A stretch of DNA of 5,792 nucleotides from Bacteroidales bacterium (GTDB lineage: Bacteria > Bacteroidota > Bacteroidia > Bacteroidales > Muribaculaceae), in contig SFJG01000111.1 in the NCBI GenBank assembly GCA_004555955.1, forward strand, positions 1-5,792, read 5' to 3'. Shown here in pieces: positions 1 through 5,215 of the stretch. The stretch's first letter is position 1, and each line of letters opens with the position of its first letter. The position numbers and the translations under genes were made by a program. The notes beneath the pieces were generated by a model. It ran no database searches, was not told where the DNA came from, and saw nothing but the letters and a program-made list of their open reading frames with translations.

Positions 1-275
1 CCTCTCTTCACGGCAATGTGGTAGGCTTGTGGCAGCGAGGTGGTAAGCCCATGTACGTTCCATGCGGAGAAAAGGCACAACACCCCACTCGGAACAATGG
101 CCTGCACATCTATCATCGTGTCGGCCAACTGTTCGGTTGTGGCATACACCCCGCGCTTGATGCGTACGGTATCACCATCACGCACGCTGTCCAGCAGTTT
201 ATAGTATGCTGCCCTTCCTTCTTCCTTTGCCATTCCAGAGGAGGTAAAACTGTTGCTGTATCTCTTGCCTTCCAT
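1..275 (-). CDS. AbiEi-family type IV toxin-antitoxin antitoxin / transcriptional regulator, N-terminal part (runs off left edge)
   Basis: The leftward frame is open from an ATG at 275 to the window edge, giving 91 residues. Residues about 20-45 form a small helical, winged-helix-like segment ending in RIKRGVYA. This is followed at about residues 64-91 by GVLCLFSAWNVHGLTTSLPQ and AYHIAVKR, a pattern typical of AbiEi/DUF6088 antitoxin regulators (serine-alanine helix, HGLT, then P-x-x-Y-H-IAV). In the AbiE family the antitoxin represses its own promoter and counters AbiEii, a nucleotidyltransferase toxin, which would be expected downstream, outside this window. The ATG at 275 was chosen because an A/G-rich stretch (AAAGG) and the inverted-repeat promoter lie just upstream; an in-frame ATG at 233 is the alternative. 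G+C content resembles that of birA. The family call rests on recalled motif similarity, and the toxin partner cannot be seen. Confidence 0.75.
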   Translation of the reverse strand, partial: MEGKRYSNSFTSSGMAKEEGRAAYYKLLDSVRDGDTVRIKRGVYATTEQLADTMIDVQAIVPSGVLCLFSAWNVHGLTTSLPQAYHIAVKR

Positions 276-289
276 GCCTTTATACTTTA

Positions 290-345
290 TTTTGTGTACA
301 AAGTTACTACATTTGTTTCTAATTGTGGTAATTTTGTACACAAAA
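290..345. promoter_or_regulatory. Inverted-repeat operator upstream of the AbiEi-like gene
   Basis: The left arm TTTTGTGTACAAAGTTAC (290-307) and the right arm GTAATTTTGTACACAAAA (328-345) are reverse complements at 17 of 18 positions, separated by 20 bp. Each arm is itself nearly palindromic around a TTGTGTACAA core. The pair lies in the 86-bp gap between the birA stop codon and the antitoxin start, and its left arm covers the predicted -7 element. Known AbiEi antitoxins repress their own operon by binding paired inverted repeats in the promoter, so this is the likely operator; the binding itself is inferred. Confidence 0.7.
299..306 (-). promoter_or_regulatory. Predicted -7 element of the AbiEi-like gene promoter
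   Basis: On the minus strand this reads TAACTTTG, matching the Bacteroidetes TAnnTTTG -7 consensus, about 23 bp upstream of the ATG at 275. No clear TTTG -33 element is seen at the usual distance. It lies inside one arm of the inverted repeat, so a bound repressor would block it. Confidence 0.5.
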
Positions 346-361
346 TTCTTGCAGCAGTTCT

Positions 362-1150
362 TTAGATAACAAACGAAATTTCTTTAAAAGCAAAAGCGTG
401 AGTAGCCGTTGCGGTGCGAAGTAGAATCGTGCCCGACGGCTCAACGTCGATTATAGAGGCATGGAAATGCTGCCCGGGTAGGAGCGTTTCGGCGCCGATG
501 CGGGCAGTCGAGCGCACGTTGGCGATGTATTCGTGCAGTCCCGTCGAGCGATAGAGCGCACGTTTGAATCGTTCGTGCATTGCGTCGGCATCATCGGGTA
601 GGGATGCTACCAGCGAGAGAAGTCGCTCGGCGATTTGTTCGACGATTTGCCTTACGGGCGTTTCACTACCGGCGATTTGATACATCGAAATCGGGTTTGG
701 CGCGTCGGAGAGGAATTTCCGTTGGTTGACGTTCAGCCCGATTCCGACGATGGTGTGCTTGATTCTGCTGCCGGCGAGTGCGTGCTCGATTAGGATGCCG
801 CAGAGTTTGCAGTCGCCATAGTAGATGTCGTTAGGCCATTTGATTGTTGTTTCGCCGATGTAGTGGCGCATGGTGTCGACAATAGCGAGTGCGCAGGCTT
901 CGGAGAGCAGAAACTGTCGTGCGGGTGCAACGCCTGTGTCGCGCAGTAGCACGCTCATTGTTACGTTTTTGCCGGGTTCGGATTCCCAGGAGTTTCCGCG
1001 CTGTCCGCGTCCTGCCGTCTGTCGGTCGGTGTAGACAACCGTGCCGTGCCGCGCCTCGTCGGCTATCGTTGCCAAGTGGCTGTTGGTCGACGGAGTTTCG
1101 TCAAGGTGTATGTAGTTAATTTGCAAATTCTTCATTTTGTTTCGGTCCAT
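362..1150 (-). CDS. birA: Biotin--[acetyl-CoA-carboxylase] ligase (BirA, catalytic class without DNA-binding domain)
   Basis: This cytoplasmic enzyme activates biotin with ATP and attaches it to the lysine of biotin carboxyl carrier proteins. The family hallmarks appear in order over 262 residues: STNS (21-24), the biotinyl-AMP loop GRGQRGNSW (47-55), KWPND (104-108), the catalytic-lysine strand KLCGILIE (115-122) and GIGLNVN (136-142). A small C-terminal SH3-like domain follows, including EPSGTILLR and a final FKEISFVI. No N-terminal helix-turn-helix is present, so it is a class I ligase and not a repressor. The start at 1150 overlaps the upstream ATPase gene by 35 nt. A second in-frame ATG at 1135 (MKNLQINYIHLDE) would still overlap by 20 nt and fits the usual family start better; neither has a strong ribosome binding site. 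It is probably co-transcribed with, and possibly translationally coupled to, the ATPase gene. Confidence 0.95.
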   Translation of the reverse strand: MDRNKMKNLQINYIHLDETPSTNSHLATIADEARHGTVVYTDRQTAGRGQRGNSWESEPGKNVTMSVLLRDTGVAPARQFLLSEACALAIVDTMRHYIGETTIKWPNDIYYGDCKLCGILIEHALAGSRIKHTIVGIGLNVNQRKFLSDAPNPISMYQIAGSETPVRQIVEQIAERLLSLVASLPDDADAMHERFKRALYRSTGLHEYIANVRSTARIGAETLLPGQHFHASIIDVEPSGTILLRTATATHAFAFKEISFVI

Positions 1151-2723
1151 CAGTATTCGGGTCGAGTCCGAAAATTTGTTTTACCGTTCTTTTAATTTCT
1201 TCCGCCTCTTTACCACCGCGGCGGAGTATGGTTAGCACCATTTTTATGTATTCGTCCTTGCTGCGCAGTCCGCAACGCTGTGCCACGTCGGTGTTGGTGA
1301 GCATCGATTTTTCGTTGTAGACGCGCAAGATGGAGTTGTAGTCGTAGTCTTGGATGTATTTGTTGAACTCGCGGCAGTATTTTTCGTAGATTTGCCGCGG
1401 CTTGATGTCGTTGACGAGTCCTGAAAGGTGCTCTTCGAGTTGGTTGATGTTTTGGAATCGCCGATCTGCAATTAGTTCGAGCGTGTGCTTCACTCTGTGG
1501 CGAGTGTGCATAAGCGCTTGCTTGCGTGCGTCGGCTTTGAACATATCGAACACGATTCGTCGCACTTGGTTGAACACGGCGGTGTCGGGCTTGTTGCAAT
1601 GACGAGCCACGGCACGGACGACGCCCTCGAGCAGCATAATGTTTTCGACTTCGGCAACGTCGGGCACGAGAATCTTTTTCTGTCGCAGATAGTTGATTTC
1701 TTGAGCTGTTCGGCGGTCGCGGTCGACGATTCCCCACGAATCGAGGTGGTGAAAGGTGTTCATGTCGTTGAACGAGCGAACGGTTTCGATAACCTTGTCG
1801 CAACTCCCCATGGCGCGTATCGTGTAGTCGGGGAAGATGAGTGAATAGAGTTTGTAGTCTATGCTGTGAGTGTCGTCGCCTTCTACGAAGAAAGCCGGCT
1901 TACGTGCGCCGACGATGTCGAGGATGAGTTGCTCCGACAGGGCGGCATGCGGTTGCAGAATTTCGTAGTCCCAGGCTTTTGCTTGGACATCGACCGTGCG
2001 AATCCAGACGGTTATGTTGTCGGTGCGCGATTGCGGGAAGGCAAGGTCGTGGGTTTGGTAGACGAATGTGCAGTCGCGGCGAAGGTCTTCGATGGTGTCC
2101 CACAGACTTTGCGAAATCGAGATGTGGAGAAACAGCGTAGGAGAGTCGACAAAGATTATACTACCTTTAGGCGCATAGAGACATGCGCCGATGTAGTAGA
2201 GCACGGCTTTTTCGCCGTGAGACAGGCGCAACAGGCTGATGGGGTCGTCGTTGTTGGGGGTTAAGAACTCAAAGCAGTCGGGCCGTCGAATGATGGCATG
2301 CTTCGTAAAGATGTTTTTCCACAGACGAATGAGAGTGTCGACTTTCGTGGTGGGGATTTTGTCGGGCGCATTGCCTACCATAGCCGAACGCAGGCGGAAC
2401 GTGAGCGACTCCGACAAGTCGTCGTAGATGAGCATGCAGATGAGTTTGTCGAGCTCGGTTTCGCCCGATGGCTTGACATATTTGGTGCGCGTGCGCAGCT
2501 CTTCGTAAATGCGAGAAATGCTGTTCACGTCGAAGTCGTGCGTAACGGGGTAGAGGGCATCGATAGCCGACACATAGAAAGCGCGGTCGCCCGAATCGTG
2601 TATCATTTGGCTGATGAAGCGAGACTTTCCGCTGCCGTTGGCACCCACGACGGTGATTTGCCGATGGCTGTCTTTGACGGTGTAAGTTTGTCCGTTGACG
2701 TGGCGTGGTAGGGTGATTTCCAT
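1116..2723 (-). CDS. ABC/OLD-like ATPase fused to a DUF4435 (TOPRIM-like) domain
   Basis: The 535-residue protein has two halves. The N-terminal half (about 1-270) is a compact ABC-type ATPase: Walker A GANGSGKS at 27-34, signature LSHGEK at 167-172, Walker B SIIFVD at 188-193 and H-loop THD at 224-226. Residue 194, normally the catalytic glutamate of a D-E-P motif, is serine (FVDSPTLFLH). The C-terminal half (about 275-535) begins FFVEGDD (278-284), continues with GIVDRDRR (331-338) and VAEVENIML (356-364), the acidic pattern of the DUF4435 branch of TOPRIM domains. Related ATPase plus TOPRIM pairs include OLD nucleases and the phage-defence system PARIS (AriA/AriB), which has fused forms. 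This protein is much shorter than those fusions as I recall them, so a defence role is a guess. The ATG at 2723 is the first methionine and lies about 25 nt after a predicted transcription start. The 3' end overlaps birA. Codon and base use resemble birA, giving no sign of recent transfer. Confidence 0.85.
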   Translation of the reverse strand: MEITLPRHVNGQTYTVKDSHRQITVVGANGSGKSRFISQMIHDSGDRAFYVSAIDALYPVTHDFDVNSISRIYEELRTRTKYVKPSGETELDKLICMLIYDDLSESLTFRLRSAMVGNAPDKIPTTKVDTLIRLWKNIFTKHAIIRRPDCFEFLTPNNDDPISLLRLSHGEKAVLYYIGACLYAPKGSIIFVDSPTLFLHISISQSLWDTIEDLRRDCTFVYQTHDLAFPQSRTDNITVWIRTVDVQAKAWDYEILQPHAALSEQLILDIVGARKPAFFVEGDDTHSIDYKLYSLIFPDYTIRAMGSCDKVIETVRSFNDMNTFHHLDSWGIVDRDRRTAQEINYLRQKKILVPDVAEVENIMLLEGVVRAVARHCNKPDTAVFNQVRRIVFDMFKADARKQALMHTRHRVKHTLELIADRRFQNINQLEEHLSGLVNDIKPRQIYEKYCREFNKYIQDYDYNSILRVYNEKSMLTNTDVAQRCGLRSKDEYIKMVLTILRRGGKEAEEIKRTVKQIFGLDPNTDGPKQNEEFAN

Positions 2724-2753
2724 ATCTCAACGCATTTTGTGGTTCTTCTTTTA

Positions 2754-2784
2754 CAAAATTAGCACGTCGTGAGCAATGTTCAAA
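2754..2784 (-). promoter_or_regulatory. Bacteroidetes-type promoter for the ATPase-TOPRIM/birA operon
   Basis: On the minus strand TTTG (2784-2781) is followed by 19 bp and then TAATTTTG (2761-2754), an exact match to the -33 TTTG / -7 TAnnTTTG consensus at the expected spacing. Transcription would begin near 2747, giving a leader of about 25 nt before the ATG at 2723. One 29-bp direct repeat copy starts one base upstream of the -33 element. Confidence 0.7.
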
Positions 2785-2785
2785 A

Positions 2786-2814
2786 CATTCGCTCGTTAAT
2801 AAATGCCAAAACGC
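2786..2814 (+). repeat. 29-bp direct repeat, copy 1
   Basis: Begins CATTCGCTCG and ends GCCAAAACGC. It is identical over 29 bp to 3076-3104 and diverges on both sides. Its left end is one base from the -33 element of the ATPase promoter. The copies are in the same orientation although the flanking genes diverge, which argues against a symmetrical operator pair. Confidence 0.9.
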
Positions 2815-2896
2815 GCCCCGCCGCCATTTTCAGTCACTTTTTTTATCTCACTCACGACAGCCGTCAATCTGCCTTTTTTTGATTATTTCCATTGCT

Positions 2897-2936
2897 TACA
2901 TTAAAAAGTTGGCAATATTGCCAACTTTTTAATGTA
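2897..2936. terminator. Perfect 40-bp palindrome, probable bidirectional intrinsic terminator
   Basis: Every base from 2897 to 2916 pairs with 2936 back to 2917. The core is AAAAAGTTGGC on the left and GCCAACTTTTT on the right around a central AATATT, so in either direction the RNA forms a GC-containing stem followed by a run of five U. This is the standard shape of a two-way Rho-independent terminator. It sits between two divergent genes, so neither flanking gene needs it. Confidence 0.65.
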
Positions 2937-2949
2937 GAATAGACTCCCG

Positions 2950-3078
2950 TTATACTATTTGCGATTCCGGTCGGTGTACAACGATTGGTTGTTGTATCCT
3001 TGCTGATACCAAGCCTGGTAACAGTTTCTTGAACAGAGATATGTCCTCCGTCATAAGGAATACTCTCAACGATGCCAT
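2950..3078 (-). CDS. Possible 42-residue small ORF (unknown)
   Basis: An ATG at 3078, inside the right-hand 29-bp repeat, opens a 42-codon frame (MASLRVFLMTEDISLFKKLL at its start) ending in TAA at 2950-2952. The stop lies 13 nt before the palindromic terminator, as expected for a real 3' end. No promoter or ribosome binding site was found upstream, the sequence is not recognised, and it overlaps the helix-turn-helix-like frame. It may be chance. Confidence 0.15.
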   Translation of the reverse strand: MASLRVFLMTEDISLFKKLLPGLVSARIQQPIVVHRPESQIV

Positions 3079-3104
3079 TCGCTCGTTAATAAATGCCAAA
3101 ACGC
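3076..3104 (+). repeat. 29-bp direct repeat, copy 2
   Basis: Identical to 2786-2814, offset by exactly 290 bp. The 261 bp between the copies contain the palindrome and the gene-like remnant. A repeat this long is unlike a usual transposase target duplication; a recombination-site duplication or a segmental duplication are possible origins. Confidence 0.9.
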
Positions 3105-3169
3105 ATCGGCGGGCATGTTTTAGCCAAAAATTGCGAGAATCGGGACAACGATGTTTCGCAAAAAGTTGT

Positions 3170-3177
3170 CATCTTTG
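3170..3177 (+). promoter_or_regulatory. Predicted -7 element for the phosphoesterase operon
   Basis: CATCTTTG differs by one base from TAnnTTTG and lies 21 bp before the ATG at 3199. The 11 bases ATCTTTGCAAG (3171-3181) recur exactly at the predicted promoter of the 4849 gene (4800-4810). A convincing -33 element was not found. Confidence 0.5.
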
Positions 3178-3198
3178 CAAGCGAAAGACAGTCATAGT

Positions 3199-4011
3199 AT
3201 GAAACAGGTTATCAGGTATTTCTTCTTTATAGCAATATCAATTTCGACACTTATTTCCTGTGATATGGTGGAGTATCATCCTTATGACCTCCGCGTATCA
3301 GGGGAAACAGGTATTAATGCTAAAAATATAGCAAAAATCGAGTCAACGCTTGTCGGGCGCAGTGAGTTCTCGTTCGCCGTGGTTAGCGACACACAGCGTT
3401 GGTACGACGAAACGGAGGCGTGCGTAGCAGCAATCAATGCGCGAGCGGACGTCGATTTTGTCCTGCATACGGGTGACCTAAGCGACTTCGGTGCGCGCCA
3501 CGAAATGGAGATGCAGCGCGACATTCTAAACCGGCTGAGAGTGCCTTACGTCTGCATCCTCGGCAATCACGACAGCATAGCAACCGGCGAGCACGTGTTC
3601 AACATAATCTTCGGCGACAACGATTTCGCTTTTACTGCCGGAGATGTGCGTTTTGTGTGTCTTAACACCAATGCTTTGGAGTTTGACCGCTCCGAACCCG
3701 TGCCTAATTTCTCGTACATTCGCGAGCAATTCGAGAATTTCCCCACAAATGCCCGTCGCACGGTGATTGCCATGCACGCCGGACCGTTCTCGGAGCAGTT
3801 CGACAACAATACCGCCATGATGTTTCAATACTACGTGCGCCGTTTCCCCGAACCGATGTTTTGCCTTTACGGGCACAATCATCAGTTTGCTGTCGACGAC
3901 TTTTTCGGCGACGGACTGCTCTACTATCAATGTCCGTGCGCCAAAAAGCGTATGTTCTTAGTGTTTAAAATTACAGACGAAGGTTATGAGTGTGAAACGG
4001 TTGATTATTAG
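3199..4011 (+). CDS. Lipoprotein calcineurin-like metallophosphoesterase
   Basis: The 270-residue protein is likely a membrane-anchored periplasmic or surface hydrolase of phosphate esters with a two-metal site; the substrate is unknown. From the chosen ATG, residues 1-20 form a signal peptide with basic residues, a hydrophobic core and the lipobox LISC, so Cys21 should be lipidated, leaving about 250 residues. Metal-site motifs in order are SDTQ (63-66), GD (92-93), GNHD (122-125), H193 in AMHAG, and GHNH (225-228). The first motif is DxQ where DxH is commonest, a variant I recall from CPPED1-like members. An in-frame ATG at 3151 would add 16 residues before the signal peptide and begins upstream of the predicted promoter, so 3199 is preferred. 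The 3' end overlaps the next gene by 26 nt, suggesting coupled expression. Confidence 0.88.
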   Translation: MKQVIRYFFFIAISISTLISCDMVEYHPYDLRVSGETGINAKNIAKIESTLVGRSEFSFAVVSDTQRWYDETEACVAAINARADVDFVLHTGDLSDFGARHEMEMQRDILNRLRVPYVCILGNHDSIATGEHVFNIIFGDNDFAFTAGDVRFVCLNTNALEFDRSEPVPNFSYIREQFENFPTNARRTVIAMHAGPFSEQFDNNTAMMFQYYVRRFPEPMFCLYGHNHQFAVDDFFGDGLLYYQCPCAKKRMFLVFKITDEGYECETVDY

Positions 4012-4648
4012 CATATTGGCTGCTTTTGTAGGTCTGCTGACTGTGTCGGCGGTCGAAGTCGATTCGACGGCTGTAAAGCGCTTCGACAAGCGCGTGCGTT
4101 GGCATTACGACGGCTGGGAAAGGCTAAAACCCAAGACAGTGACACTCCGGTATGCCGGAGGAATGGGCTTGGCAGCCGGCGGCGTCGGGTGGCAGTACGG
4201 GCGGCGCGACCGGGCCTCGACCGAATTGCTTGTCGGCTTTTTGCCGCGTCATTACGGTAACGAATTTCGCCTGACGTTCACCCTCAAAGAATCGTTTGAG
4301 CCGTGGAGCATACGCTGTTGCCCGTGGCTCGCCGTCGAGCCGCTCACCTGTGGTGCCTACGTCACGACAATTACCGGCGAAGAATTTTGGGGCAGTCGCG
4401 AGCCAAAGCGGTATCCTAAACACTACTACAACTTTGCCTCGCGGTTGAGGCTTAACGTCTTCCTCGGTCAGCAAGTTTCGTTCTATACGCGCAACGATGT
4501 GCTGCGGCTGGTTTCTGCATACTACGAGTTGAGCACCAACGAAATCTACCTGCTCAGCCGCGCTACCAACAGCTACCTCCGCCCCCGCGACTACCTCCGC
4601 CTCTCCTTCGGCATACGTATGCAAATCTGCAAACCGGTGGATAGGTGA
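3986..4648 (+). CDS. Probable outer-membrane beta-barrel-like exported protein, unknown function
   Basis: The 220-residue protein starts with a Sec signal peptide (about 1-22, KRLIISILAAFVGLLTVSA). The mature part has alternating polar/hydrophobic strands, many aromatic and arginine residues (for example RWHYDGW, FRLTFTL, RLRLNVFL) and a last strand LRLSFGIRMQ, consistent with a small beta-barrel or barrel-like outer-membrane protein. No enzymatic motif was seen. The frame begins inside the phosphoesterase gene. The ATG at 3986 has an AAGG only two bases upstream; the in-frame GTG at 3992 would give a better 8-base spacing and a start MKRLIIS, so it is a plausible alternative. Overlap with the phosphoesterase suggests the two envelope proteins act together, but what they do is not evident. 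Confidence 0.75.
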   Translation: MSVKRLIISILAAFVGLLTVSAVEVDSTAVKRFDKRVRWHYDGWERLKPKTVTLRYAGGMGLAAGGVGWQYGRRDRASTELLVGFLPRHYGNEFRLTFTLKESFEPWSIRCCPWLAVEPLTCGAYVTTITGEEFWGSREPKRYPKHYYNFASRLRLNVFLGQQVSFYTRNDVLRLVSAYYELSTNEIYLLSRATNSYLRPRDYLRLSFGIRMQICKPVDR

Positions 4649-4652
4649 GAGT

Positions 4653-4712
4653 GCGCCTTCGGCGCGGTTAGAATGTTAAGAGGTTAGAAGGTTAATCGGC
4701 AGCTTGCGCTGC
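4653..4712 (+). repeat. Short tandem repeat flanked by two small hairpins
   Basis: A hairpin GCGCCTTCGGCGC (4653-4665) is followed by four 8-bp units of the form GGTTAGAA/TGTTAAGA/GGTTAGAA/GGTTAATC (4666-4697; the two 16-bp halves match at 13 positions). A second hairpin, GCAGC-TTGC-GCTGC, follows at 4699-4712. It begins five bases after the barrel-protein stop codon. No T-run follows either stem, so a standard intrinsic terminator is not supported; it may be a dispersed intergenic repeat. Confidence 0.55.
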
Positions 4713-4798
4713 GAAGGAATCGGACTGAATAACGGGCTGAATAATGAATTATGCATGCTAAAAATGCGAAAAAGCTATTTAATTCCGGAAAGTCTGTG

Positions 4799-4806
4799 TA
4801 TCTTTG
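4799..4806 (+). promoter_or_regulatory. Predicted -7 element for the small gene at 4849
   Basis: TATCTTTG matches TAnnTTTG exactly, 42 bp before the ATG. A TTT at 4778-4780 lies about 18 bp upstream as a weak -33 candidate. The following CAAG is shared with the phosphoesterase promoter. Confidence 0.6.
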
Positions 4807-4848
4807 CAAGGTAATATACAGAGTTGAATAATAAAAACGATAAAAGAT

Positions 4849-5043
4849 ATGGCACTACCGATAGCATCCATACCGGTACTGACCGGTGAAGTTGCACAGC
4901 GATTTGAAGCTGAGGCACAAGCACATTACGAGTGGTATCTTAATCGCTCGGAGGAAGAGAAGAAGGCACATGCAGAAATCATGGAAAAGAAATTTGCAGA
5001 GTTGCACGAAATGATGGCTAAAGCACACTGGGGAAACGAATGA
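4849..5043 (+). CDS. Small charged helical protein, 64 residues, possible antitoxin-like partner
   Basis: A TAnnTTTG promoter and an A-rich leader precede the ATG, supporting a real gene. The protein opens MALPIASIPVLTGEVAQRF, then residues about 18-60 form a strongly charged, probably continuous alpha helix rich in Glu, Lys, Ala and Met, ending MMAKAHWGNE. There is no signal peptide or membrane segment, so it is probably cytoplasmic. From memory, small Bacteroidetes proteins with a MALPI-x-x-x-PVL-x-G start occur upstream of acetyltransferase-type genes in toxin-antitoxin-like pairs; that is unverified. No partner gene follows: the next 172 bp are non-coding apart from a 10-codon frame. Function unknown. 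Confidence 0.65.
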   Translation: MALPIASIPVLTGEVAQRFEAEAQAHYEWYLNRSEEEKKAHAEIMEKKFAELHEMMAKAHWGNE

Positions 5044-5215
5044 CGAAAATAGGAAGTAAAATAATAAGATAACGATGTACCAAATTTTTATTATGTCACC
5101 TCTTTAGCCTTTTTTAAGTTAGACTAAATTTAATTCGTTCTACTAATTCACAAAAGTGTACAGTTGTTCATCAACGGGCTATATATGCAAATAATCCAAC
5201 TAAGTAATCACTATA
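5044..5215. other. AT-rich convergent intergenic gap
   Basis: These 172 bp lie between the 3' ends of the small gene and the exonuclease/BRCT gene. They contain a 10-codon frame at 5074-5106 (MYQIFIMSPL, then TAG) that could be the stub of a lost partner gene or chance. No terminator hairpin with a T-run was found on either strand. From here to the right edge base composition is clearly more A+T-rich than on the left. Confidence 0.4.

Larger units (their letters stand above)
2864..3085 (-). pseudogene. Possible remnant of a small helix-turn-helix (excisionase-like) protein gene
   Basis: A minus-strand frame is open for 73 codons between a TAA at 3086-3088 and a TGA at 2864-2866 but contains no ATG. 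Its part at 2984-3046 reads GHISVQETVTRLGISKDT followed by TTN, which resembles the first helices of MerR/excisionase-type DNA-binding domains (S-V-x-E-x-x-x-R-L-G-I-S-x-x-T). The expected continuation (basic wing, tryptophan-lysine-phenylalanine strand) is not recognisable, and the frame runs on through the 40-bp palindrome. It is best read as a decayed fragment or a chance resemblance. The call rests on pattern recognition alone. Confidence 0.25.
2724..3198. other. Divergent intergenic region of 475 bp with repeats, palindrome and possible gene remnant
   Basis: This region separates the leftward ATPase/birA unit from the rightward phosphoesterase unit. Beyond the two promoters it holds a pair of 29-bp direct repeats, a 40-bp perfect palindrome, two T-runs (around 2838-2844 and 2874-2880), and a leftward open frame with a helix-turn-helix-like stretch. 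No tRNA, rRNA or CRISPR structure was recognised. An upstream in-frame ATG at 3151 for the phosphoesterase was rejected as its start because it lies before that gene's promoter. Confidence 0.6.

Noticed and set aside
18..365. Plus-strand frame of 115 codons at the left edge
   Set aside because: It is antisense to the AbiEi-like gene and runs through the inverted-repeat operator; no domain is seen.
1210..1803. Long minus-strand frame of 197 codons inside the ATPase gene
   Set aside because: Its translation is arginine/histidine-rich low-complexity sequence typical of an out-of-frame reading of G+C-rich coding DNA, and it is fully covered by the recognised ATPase-TOPRIM gene.
1485..2264. Plus-strand frames opposite the ATPase gene (1485-1844, 1866-2264)
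   Set aside because: They are antisense to a protein with clear motifs, show no recognisable domain and have no promoter.
3007..3020. Small stem-loop TACCA-AGCC-TGGTA
   Set aside because: Only five base pairs and no T-run or neighbouring signal.
2786..3104. CRISPR array interpretation of the 29-bp repeats
   Set aside because: Only two copies with a 261-bp gap, no regular spacers and no cas genes nearby.
3151..3198. Upstream in-frame ATG for the phosphoesterase (16 extra residues)
   Set aside because: It would place residues before a clear lipoprotein signal peptide and starts upstream of the predicted promoter; ATG at 3199 fits both.
3526..4624. Minus-strand frames opposite the phosphoesterase and barrel-protein genes
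   Set aside because: Antisense readings without motifs; the plus-strand frames have catalytic motifs and signal peptides.
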